A model generated the notes under the pieces. It searched no databases, was not told where the DNA came from, and saw only the letters and a list, made by a program, of their open reading frames with translations. The translations under genes were made by a program, and so were the position numbers. A DNA stretch of 64,000 nucleotides from Acanthopleura granulata (taxonomy: Eukaryota; Mollusca; Polyplacophora; Chitonida; Chitonidae): contig JABBOT010000029.1 in NCBI GenBank assembly GCA_016165875.1, positions 3,702,774 through 3,766,773 of the forward strand, in the 5' to 3' direction. Shown in pieces: positions 43,213-54,500 of the stretch. Position 1 is the first letter of the stretch, and every line of letters starts with the position of its first letter.

Positions 43213-43400
43213 GGCCACTTTCATCAAGATGTTGTATGTGTACGATACTTTTGACTGTACGACAAGTATGTAAGATACTGTACCTCAGGTATATGCCTCT
43301 CACATGCTGCTTTGTGAAAACGGGCAACGTTGTAAATTATCGTACGACAATTTACGACAAAAAAATATTGTACAACCTTTGGTGAAAGTGGCCTGGCCCT
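43207..43400. mobile_element. Short inverted-repeat element (MITE-like)
   Basis: The left end CAGGGGCCACTTTCATCAA is mirrored by the right end TTGGTGAAAGTGGCCTGG. Inward, GTTGTATGTGTACGATA pairs loosely with TATTGTACAACC. About 190 bp, non-coding. It appears to have inserted into the SINE fragment immediately to the left. Confidence 0.65.
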
Positions 43401-46400
43401 TGACATACATCACCGACCGTCACTGACTTATCCTTCCCACATGTGATGTACCCGCACAGATGTGCACATCATATTTGTTAAGACAAGTGGTTTTCAACAA
43501 ACGTCTAACTGCACAAATAGCCACCTCGAGCAGGTAACCAGAGCTGGGGAAGGTCCAATTCCTTTGGCTGGGTTTGAACCCTTGCCTCATTGTTCTAATG
43601 AGTGAAAGGCAGAAGATTCCATAGATAATTCATACTGCTGAAAACCCAGCATAGTCCAACTACCCAGTCCACTTGTTGCTGGATGGGCTGTGCTTTGATA
43701 TATGTATGTCATGAGGTACATGTACGTCGAGTACGTGCCAAAGGACGGTGGTTTTCTCTCTCATCAAAATGATCATTGTCATTGAGGAGAAAAAGTGGAT
43801 ACAGCAATGTTAAGCACTGAACTAATAAACAAACACACCAAAAACAAGTCAATACAATGAATAAAACTTTCTGTGGAAAGAAAATTTATTTGCATTGTAA
43901 TTAAAATATAACCAATTAATGCATCAATCAAAATGCACGCAAGAAACAGCACCATTTTGTATAGAGTTAACCAAGCTAAGATTTCATTGCCTCAAGGCAT
44001 CTTGACATGTTCTTGGCAAAAACGTTTCAATTGGTCTTCCAAAAATGGCAGGCAGAAAATTTGCATAGGAACTGGACTGTTATGAACCCATTTTCTCACA
44101 CTACTTCTTTGGTACCAGCAAATGAGACAATACACATACACAAACTTAGGCTGCCCCGAATAGCTATAATAACCAGCAACATGATACTTTTTGGAAACTT
44201 TCCACTATGACACTAAGACATATTCACAACATCTAAGTAATCCACTGAACTGCCTGAAATACTGACAGCGACGATACAGTATTTCTTTTTTAACTGATTC
44301 TAAAAATGTATTTGTTAGGAGTTGCTTTCCTTCCATCTTCACAACATACTATGTGTAAACCTATATGTACAATATACAAAGTTAAAACCACAATTAGAGT
44401 ATGTCCGTCCAATCCCCAATCCTGAAACAGCACAATTCTGATATATGTATATGATCTGCATGTAACACTGCACTAAGTCAGTGTTCTGCTGATATTTAAC
44501 ACGTTCAATATCACTTGCCAGAGACAACCTTCTATGTTCAACTTAAATAAATTAATTGCAATGATTTGTTGGAGAAGCAGCAGTTTCTACGGGTATTAAA
44601 CCAGAGGCAGTGTCTCGAAGCAGTTTTGAAATTTGTATCCAGATGTATTAACTTCTAAACATGTTTGTATATGGCATAATTCTGTCATAAGGCTGTGAGG
44701 ATTTTTTTTAGGTGCCAACAATATAAATGAATTGCATACTTTCTGTTCTGGGAAAAGAAAGGAGAACATATGTTTAAGACACTCTTTAGTCTATATGGCT
44801 CAATTCCAACTGTAGGTGCAACAACCATAGAAAAAAATTGTGAACCACAAGTCATTAGAATATGGATTTACTTTACATATGTACCATGTTCTCATAAAGA
44901 CACTTTTACGAATATAAACGCACAATAAATTCTGGCACAGGAACTGATAAAACATGGGAACAGCTGCAAGTTTTTGCCCAATTCAGTTACAACATAAGAG
45001 ACAGCACATGAAGTGCATACAGTTATTGCTACGTTCTCACAAATAAGTGCAAATGCCCCACAATTTCTCTTAAAGGGTCTAATGCTGTATACTTTCCCTA
45101 CTTGGAAGTGGACGTTAGGTAACAAAAACATACTCTAGAGTGGAAGGGAGATATGGGAACTAGATGTACAGGCCAATAATTCATTATATACATGAAAGAA
45201 TAAACAAAGAAAATCATTAATCTTACCATACGGGCCAAGAGAGTAGATAAAGAAGAGATAAATTAAACCTACGTGCATGTACATGTAATGGGAATAAAAC
45301 TACAAACAAGCAGGTAAGTCAATCACAGTCCAAAAACTAAACACAACATTTAGTCGTGCTTTATAATGCCAACTCGTCGAGCACACACAATTAGGAAAAA
45401 CAGCTTTAATTAATAACATCTGCTGATATAGAAAAAAAATATATATAGAACTATGTTTATGTATACAAAAACACTTTAGTTGAATCCTGGGGGTGGGGGG
45501 GGGGGCGGGAGAGTTGGTAACACTTCAAAAAACTGTGTAACTTAATGTGTCATAACTTAACCCTGTAAATCACCTTTGCCATTTAATAAAAATGTAAATA
45601 GGGGAAAATACATTTACAAAATGTTTCTGAAAGTGGGCTCAGAATGCCTACAACACTTCTAATCCATAAATATTACATGAGGCTAATACACATGTTTACA
45701 TGTCCAGTTGTTCAGTTATATGTCCGATGATTCAACGATGTGAAATATTGCAGCATTGTAACTTTGTTAATTAACTAAGTGATTTAAATGTATTTCTTTC
45801 TTAAAACCCAGTGTGAGGGGAAGGGGGTTGGATTCACGTCATAATGTTTGTCTAAAAGCTGATCTGTGGTCAGGAAAAAATAAAAGTGCCGATATATAAA
45901 CAGCTGTATAATGATCAGACAGACTAAAACCTTTTTTACACACAAACTGGAAACAGTACAGTTATATATATGGAATTGTATTTTAATATAGACTAATTTA
46001 CTTGCATTGAAAGTTAATCCACATTTGACTTCCTTCACTGTAGTCATGGAGCAGCAGTGTCTAACATGTAGGGACCTTCAATGTACTGGTTACTGGAAGC
46101 AACTGGATGTCAGACTACACATTGATCTGCCTGTTGGTCAAATCTGGGATAAGGTATGGATGTCCCCGGTCAAATCCATAGCAATTGGGCTACTCACTCA
46201 ACAAGGGGTCTGCGTTCAAGACTGCACAATGTTGCACACAGCGAAAATTTGAGTTTGTTTTTTGATGTTCCAAAATTCCAAAAAAGACTTACACCTCTCT
46301 AGGTCCACAATTTCACCATTTGTCATGACGTTTTGTCTTGTTCAGTGACAACAATTTCAATTCTCAGAGACCATAAATAAGATTTAAAATGAAAATAAAA

Positions 46401-46849
46401 TTTAGTCCAATAATAGTCGGGGAATTTATAGGCTCATTCATGGAAACATACATCTACATCCATTTGAGAACTTTGTCACTTAAACACAACTTCAGCTCTT
46501 CAGGTATTTTGAAAGATTTCCTACATTACATGTACAAACATCTACTATTAAAAAAATTTAAAATTTCAAAAAAAAGAACGATTAAGATGGAATCTAACAA
46601 CATTTGAGCTACACAGTGTAACAAATAATATAACAATAAAAAGTACTCCAATATACATGTATATACAATATCAAAGAAATGTACACAAAGGGAGGGATGC
46701 AAGGTGAGTTCATATTACATGCAATAAGGCAAAAGTTGAGCAAATCATGTACCCACTAAATAAAGCATATGTGTGAAAGACTGGAGATGTGATGGATTGT
46801 CATTTTACAGAGAGAGTTCAACAGACATGGGGTTAAGCCAAAACCATTA

Positions 46850-47140
46850 ATCCATTCTATACAGACACTGGGCTGAGCTTCACATAGTTTCAGTCATTCT
46901 GCATGGACAACTGGAACTAAGCCATGATGATTGATTCATTAATTATACAGCAACACAGTGTTATGCCATAATCCTTCATTCACTCCATTCTGGCTTGGCA
47001 TTCACTCAAGCCATAATCATTCATAATAATCATTTGTTTCTTCTTCACAGACTTGGCACTAAGCCATAATCATTCATACATTCTATTCAGACTTGGCATT
47101 AGCTCAAGCGATAATCCTTCATTCATTTCCAGGAGATGAA
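46850..47140. repeat. Loose tandem repeat around AAGCCATAATCATTCAT
   Basis: Four to six imperfect units combining TTCATTC, CAGACTTGGCATT and AAGCCATAATC at spacings of about 45-70 bp. Strongly decayed. Confidence 0.5.
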
Positions 47141-48039
47141 TCACGTTTTTACCACTGTAGAGTGTGTCAATAACACACCAGTCTCTACATGCCAGCTCTA
47201 TACACGCTGTCATCCAAGCTTTATACCTCTTAGCATAATGTATAATTATACCTCATCCTGAACTGGGCACAACTCTCACATGAAAATAAGAAGGCTTGAA
47301 GAATGTTGAACTGGGCAGTCTAACATCAATATAGGAAGGCCTTACAAATGAAATGGTTTAAATTCAATGGTTGTTCATTTCTTTGAGGTGTATTAACATG
47401 ATTTTAAACATTATTTCCATGAAATATCACAAAAGTGGCTCCTACTATACCAGCCTGCCCTGATTCTGACGTATTTATGGTGCTGCCACACTAAATTGTC
47501 ATGCTGAAGACACCTGACAGTATGCTCCACTACGTTACAGTAGGCATATACAGACATTACGCTGATCAGTGCTTATAGGCTTTACCTTGAGCTAAGCACA
47601 AAGACAGCTCATTTTAATGTCTTGAGCATCAATCTGACAAAACGAAACTGTCCATCTACCTCCAACTGATTCAACTGTTGACATCTACGGGCGGCCCTAG
47701 CGTGCGTTACATGCTTAGTGTTGTGATTCATTTGTCTGACTGATCTCATTTTCGACATTATTTTGGCCATGTGGCAAAGGTTCAAGGCAATGACGTTTAT
47801 TATTTATGATAAAAGGAACAACTATTTGAACAGGAATCTGTAGGAACTTTACATAGTGTTGTAAGTTATTAATATTTTAGATATGAAAGTACTAAATAAA
47901 GCTTCTCAAAAACATGAAAGAAAAGCGCACTGGTTGTTGTCATGACAAACAAATACCTTACAGACACATGTTTACCAAGTGAATAAGAAAAACAAGAAAC
48001 ACCACAAGATCAATTGTTCTATCTAAAAACAGCACTTGT

Positions 48040-48245
48040 GCGGCAATTGAGGAAAATAAATCTCATAAAATATTACTTTTGGTGCAGAAACTTAGATTTT
48101 TCCAGGCTTACATCACCCTACCTACTGAACAAAGCTCATCATATAAAGGAACTCTAATTATCTGGCAAAATGAGCAAAATTAATCTATGGACAAAATTTT
48201 AGATATTGAATTATACAGAGCAGACTATGCCCCTGTACAGAGCAA
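48040..48245. repeat. Dispersed repeat copy, similar to 25230-25440
   Basis: Carries ATTACTTTTGGTGCAGAAAC, TTTTTCCAG, GGCAAAATGAGCAAAATT and CCTGTACAGAGCAAC in the same order as the copy in SLC9A8 intron 8. Boundaries and class are unknown. Confidence 0.4.
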
Positions 48246-49547
48246 CACAGCTGGGGATTACATTTCATACAGTACATGGGAACTTCATTCCTGGGAACTT
48301 CTACAGTCCTGAGAACCAACTTCACAAAGTCATCTTTGACTTGAAGTCAGGATTTGAAATGTGACTATACTGCTCATTTTGGAGCCAAGTAAGTAAGATT
48401 GTGAACATTTAATCTATGGTACCAAGAAAATTTCATCACAATGATGTTTTAGAAGTTAAATTAGTAAGTTCAATAAGACGTCAGTCACCATTCCATCCTG
48501 TGTATGGATATAAACATGGCCTTGAGTATTCAACTGGCCCCAGGTTATAACCATCCTCAGTCATCCAAATCCAGCATGATGTGTACAAATGAAGAGGCAC
48601 TCAATCATAACTTTACCTAATATGTTTAACCAAGAGTTAAATAATGGCCTGATTTAAATCTTAAAAAAGCACCCCAGTACCCAAGAAAAAAAAGACATGA
48701 TACCTTCAAATCAAGCTAGACGATCTGGATGAGGATAATTTTCAATAAAACTTATGCTACATGAAGGCATAGCTGATGTGAATAGACAACTTGCTGTGGC
48801 CTCTACTGATACAAATTGAAGATAAAAAAAAAGAAGGAAAGAAAAATTGAAAAGTTTTAGTCACAAAAAGATGTGGTTATAGTCTTATGACTCCTTGACC
48901 CTTGGGTGCCGGAACTGATTTCTTTTGAGTGCTGATTAGATGACCCTTTTTCCCAACAAAAGTTCAGCAACAGTTAACGACACTGCTCCATGTGACACAG
49001 GCATGTCAATTAAAACAGAAATAAAATTGTAATATACAATACAATTTACATACAACTTTTTTGTGAAACCATTCATAATATAAAATTACAATAACCTCTA
49101 AAAAAATATGTGTCTGTACACTTTAAACCACTTACATGTACAGAGAGGTTTTATTGTTCCAAGACAGAGAAGGCAATACCAAAACAATCAGTGATGACCA
49201 ATGAACAGCAACAACAACCATAGTCTAAGCGTGTCCAAAAGTAAAAATAACACTGGAAGCTCATGAAAACTGTAACACACTTTACACTCTTAAAAAAAAA
49301 ATAAAAAAAAACATGAACCACTGATCAAGTTGAATATCAAATCTGCACCATTGCACTTGATAACCCCTTCCAAGTCAAAGTGTATTCTGATTGTCTGTAC
49401 ATAATGGGAGTATCTGTAATTCCTGTGCAATGGTGCTTTAGTCAAAAGTTGGGCTGAACCTTGCTCTCTTGTACTGTACATGGCTACTACATTACGAGTT
49501 TGCCCACAACTTGAATGAATAAAAAAAACTACCGTACGCAGCTTTGG

Positions 49548-50064
49548 TCTCGTTCACTTACAAGGGAAAGACCTGACAACAATATTAGGGATCATACTGA
49601 TAATGTGTGCCAACAGTTTGGTGTCGTTCACTCACAAGGGAAAGACCTGACAACAATATTAGGGATCATACTGATAATGTGTGCCAACAGTTTGGTGTCG
49701 TTCACTCACAAGGGAAAGACCTGACAACAATATTAGGGATCATACTGATAATGTGTGCCAACAGTTTGGTGTCGTTCACTCACAAGGGAAAGACCTGACA
49801 ACAATATTAGGGATCATACTGATAATGTGTGCCAACAGTTTGGTGTCGTTCACTCACAAGGGAAAGACCTGACAACAATATTAGGGATCATACTGATAAT
49901 GTGTGCCAACAGTTTGGTGTCGTTCACTCACAAGGGAAAGACCTGACAACAATATTAGGGATCATACTGATAATGTGTGCCAACAGTTTGGTGTCGTTCA
50001 CTCACAAGGGAAAGACCTGACAACAATATTAGGGATCATACTGATAATGTGTGCCAACAGTTTC
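49548..50064. repeat. 74-bp tandem array, seven near-identical units
   Basis: Units start at 49561, 49635, 49709, 49783, 49857, 49931 and 50005 when aligned on CAAGGGAAAGACCTGACAAC. The internal copies look identical by eye; only the first and last differ, at their outer edges. Because 74 is not a multiple of three, the reading frame cycles, so three units give 74 continuous codons on plus, all of it repetitive and not a real protein. The near-perfect identity indicates very recent expansion or active homogenisation. Confidence 0.95.
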
Positions 50065-51561
50065 ACGTCACTCTGACATTTCTCTGGCTCTAAAGCAGAA
50101 CTTTAAGGTCTTAGTAGCTTTTCACACACAGGTACAAATTACAGGAGTACGGTTCACAAGGACTTTATTCACAGCTGAACACAAAGGTACACAAAACGCT
50201 TTGTGACATCATTGATGAACCACCTTCATCAATATGGTCCATAAAACTCACCGTACAATCAACACATATGACTGCATTTACTTTGGTGCCAAAAAAATCT
50301 AAAAAACCCAGTGAAGGTAATTTCAGATGCAGTTTCTCGTGGTCTTTCTACTCACCATAGCTTCATTTTTGCAAGGTCTTTTGTTTAAAGGACAGAAAAG
50401 TCATTCAATTTGATAGCATGTCTAAAGGCGAATGCCGATTCCTGTGTCTACATTCTGTACGGTACAATGACAGACGGCTGCTGATTGCCTCTTCCAACTG
50501 GCTGACCACTTCTGTGCAGCAGCATCGGGCACATGTCAGGTTATGGCAACTGGTTTTAAGGCACAGGGATCAGTTTTGATTGGGTGACAAATGAAACGGA
50601 TGTACCATCATGTGAACACCTATTAATGATCATAAGAGATAACTACACTGGTAGTTTTTTTTTTATAAAAAGAACAAAGCCATATTCCTCTGGGCTCAAC
50701 CAATGCTGTTGAAAAGTGGGTTAAGTTGGGATTAAGGCTTAAATAGGCTTAACTTTAACCAGTTCAATACTAATATAAACCAAACTTTCTTCAGACAACA
50801 GCCTCTGTCATCCTGCTGTTGAGGTCACCAATCACAACTACTGACAGAGAGACAAATATTACCTTACCCTGTTTTGGCTAACATACAACGTTTAAAGCCT
50901 TTACCTGGTGTTGGCTGACTCTTACACATAGGCATGTGTGTTTGTGAAATATAACCCTGCATAAGCAATATTTTAAGGTTACAGTTAACCCTCAGTAGGC
51001 TTAACCAGATTTGGCGGTTTTGGAGTTTTCTACCCTTCACTCACAGCTAACAGACAGTGCTCCATAAGCAAACTACACAGTTACCCAAAGGCGTCCACCG
51101 TTAAGACAAGTAAATGTACAGTAAGTGTTAAAAAAGTGGTAAAAAATCATCACAAATGCCATTCCTCTCAAACACAAGATTAGTTTAATTAAATACATCT
51201 GCACGTACCATTAATATATTACCTTATTCAAAGACTTATCTGGTTGTTGTTTTATGTCTTTCTCACAGATTTTGCACTTGGGGTATCATAGTCTACAAAA
51301 AATTTTGTTGACAGTTAAACAATCGACCAGTGTTACATGGATTTGTTGTGTATTTTTCCCCATACACTGTTTCAAATACATTTCACAAGAAGCTCCTTGA
51401 AAATAGCTTATATCACTACAAATGTACCGAAAACTTTGCTGAGAGTTCCAGAATTTCACATCTCCATAAAATCAACTTATCACACATCCATTTGAAAGCA
51501 GCCTTGAGGCAGAGACAAGAGTTCCCATGAAATCCTTGCATGGTTATCTGGCCCTGAATTT

Positions 51562-54500
51562 TCAGTCAACTCCTGTGAAGAAGGTAATTTTCTCTGCACC
51601 TGTTGAAAGGTCACAATGGTCTAAATCCTGGCCTGTGTAGAGCTCAGTCCACACTGGACAATGGTCACTGACGACCCCTCCCCACTTCCAGCCGTCCGGG
51701 ATCCAAGGGCTGTGGAGGCCGTCCCTTACTACCCCGGCCTCCCCTGAAATAGATGCAGAGGATACAGGATTCTGTTTAGGCAGTTCAGATTATGCTAAGG
51801 GTACAGAAGGTATAAAGGCTGCATAATACCTTCATGCTGAATATTCATATCCATATGTATTATAGTTTCTATCAGTGTTCACATTTAGAGTTGATGTCTC
51901 ACTTTAACCTTATTCAGGCCATATGCAATATGTCTCAAATCCTGCTTGAGGGTAAAATACCGGTGGGGATATTAAGGGCATTAAGACAATTCAAAATGTA
52001 GGAAATTCTTCATACTCTGAATATATTTATTTATTTATTTGATTGGTGTTTTACGCTGTACTCAAGATATTTCACTTACACAACGGCGGCCAGCATTATG
52101 GTGGGAGGAAACAGGGCAGAGCCTGGGCAAAACCCACTACTATCCCCAGTTTGCTGGCAGATCTTCCCAAATACAGCTGGTGAGGAAGCCTGCCTGAGCT
52201 AGACTTGATCTCACAGCAACCACATTGGTAAGTGGCATCTGGGTCATTACGATGCCCTGGCACATTTTCCCCCTTGGCAACGAAGGCCCCTTCAAGTCCT
52301 GTAAAGGTTTATATTTGTCACACTACTGCTCATCGCAGAGCCCACTTACCTGTGAGTACAGATTCCGTCTGCTTGGCCACCCAGATGTTGTCATAACTCT
52401 TGCTGCCCTCTCGTTTGGAGGAGCTGATCTTGGTGAATGTGTCAGCTGGAATGCAGTTCTTATATCCTCTCTCTTTCAGCTCAACAAAATCTGTTGTTAA
52501 CAAGAAAACCAGCCAATGATGCAAGGATTTATATACCTACATGAAGAAAGCTTACTTTTCCATACAAACTCAGACATTTTTGCCCTTAAAATCACAGATT
52601 TTATTTTTTTTTTTTTTTAACAAGCACTCGTCAATGCAAATAACATGCTGTCCTGTTTCACTAAACAAACTATGATCAAAATTCTCCAGCATGGAGAAAA
52701 AGAACTGATTTAGGCCACTGCAGTGCAACCATACAAAAACACATTCCAGTTCATGAAAGCCAAAAACTGATTTCACAACCACCTAGCATATGCAGGAAGT
52801 TCATTCAACTTTTATAGTCTTTCACTGAAGAAAACTTGGAATGCTGAGAAAATGGAGTAGGTTTAGAGGGACACCCCACACAACTCCTTGAGGGTGCTCA
52901 CCGTTTGCCCCTGGGGTCAGGTTAAAATCTCCCATGATGACCACATCACGTTCACCTGTTAACGAAACAGACAGTATTACATACCTGTCATCACATTATC
53001 TCAGTTTCTGGACCTAGCTATTAATCAGAGTGTCAGAGTGTCAACAAGCACTTAAGGTATGTCTGAACTCAGCATCACATTGTCTGCATTTCATAACGTA
53101 CATTGCTACTTGTACATAGGTGTTGAAAGGTGTTTTGAGGTTTGCTGTTTTGTTTGGAGGGTAGGATTATATGTTACTGGAAAGACGAAAATTTCAGCAC
53201 CAAAGGTAATTATTTCACGGCGTTTGTTTAGGCCATTTACAGTAAAGCTACGTTCACACTACACACCAAAATCAGTCCGGGCCAAAACAGTATTCGTGAG
53301 TGGTAACGTTTGTGGAGAGTTGCATTCACCTACGGGATATATGGCGTGCGGGTCCAGTATCCCAAGTAAATTTATTTCTTGAATAAACTGGTCGTCGTTT
53401 ATTTTAGCAATGGATCATCACATAGTACCATTAGTAATCAACACATAATTAGAAATTTACGCATAAATTACATCTCGTGTTGCTGCTTTTGTTTTTGTAT
53501 TGATGTGAATTAGCACACTGACCAGGTTATACAATCGCCAGTTTTTGATGCGAGGCAAAGTAGCTATCCCGCTAAATGCAATAACATGTGATCAAGTTAC
53601 CGTTTTCATGTCCGAAACGGTGGCCAATCTCATGCCACACATCCATCTTTTTTTTTACATGTTTGTAATTACAGTCTCTATGATCAGACAACAGTTCATT
53701 CCTTCCCACTTTGTGAATTAGCAGTTCAGTGCGATCTGCACTTGTCACCATGTTTAAAAGCTAAATGATATTTCACTATGGTCAATAGTGAAATTCTGTC
53801 ACGATTTCTCTCCCCGGTATGGAAAAAATGGGTCCTCAAGCCATCTGCCCGAATCCGTGACCTGACAACAATTTGGCACCAGTGTATGTGAATGCTTGCA
53901 TGTTTTACTACCGATTCAATTTACCACAAAATCGGAACAGAATCCATTACAGATCCCGGGTCGTTTTCCGCGCATATTGTGAATGTAGCTTTATCCAGGA
54001 GATCCACTGATCAGCATACCTATGCACGTTTATGGAATATGGTTTCAAAATGAAATCGTCTTAAATAATCAGCTCCATTCCATTATATATCCATTTGTAT
54101 GTCCCTAAAACAAGCAACTGGTTCAGCAGAGTTTAATGAAAAGACCTGCTCTGTTATTATGTCACCCAGTCATCGAAGAGTGTGTGAGGTGATCAGATAA
54201 CATGCAGAGACTGAAGAATTATTCAATTAACAGAGAATGTCCACCCTTATCTGAACAAACATATTCTAAAACTAAAGTTAAGGCAAACTTATCAAAAGCT
54301 TGTGTCTCACACCACTTGTGGGTGTCTCTAATCTGGAAGGTGCATCTGATCAGGGAGTGTATCTCAACTGGGAAGTGTAGACTATACCTCACCTCGGAAA
54401 TGTATGTGCATGTAGGAGTGTATCTCACCTGGGAAGTGTGGTGTGTATCTCACTTGGGAAGTGTATGTTGAGGGGGTGTATCCCACCTTGGAAGTGTATG

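Larger units (their letters stand above)
43401..49545. other. Long non-coding AT-rich stretch, no gene seen
   Basis: About 6 kb with only short open frames on both strands. It lies 3' of EEPD1 and could partly be its long 3' untranslated region. Notable pieces are a G-run at 45489-45512, a dispersed repeat copy at 48040-48245, and several loosely repeated CATTCATTC and GACTTGGCATT phrases at 46850-47140. Confidence 0.45.

Noticed and set aside
49515..50020. Repeated 63-residue open frames
   Set aside because: They result from a 74-bp tandem array cycling through three frames. Identical overlapping products in successive copies are not genes.
49548..50064. CRISPR-like regular repeats here and in the 83-bp and 34-bp arrays
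   Set aside because: Units are contiguous with no unique spacers, and the window is clearly animal nuclear DNA.
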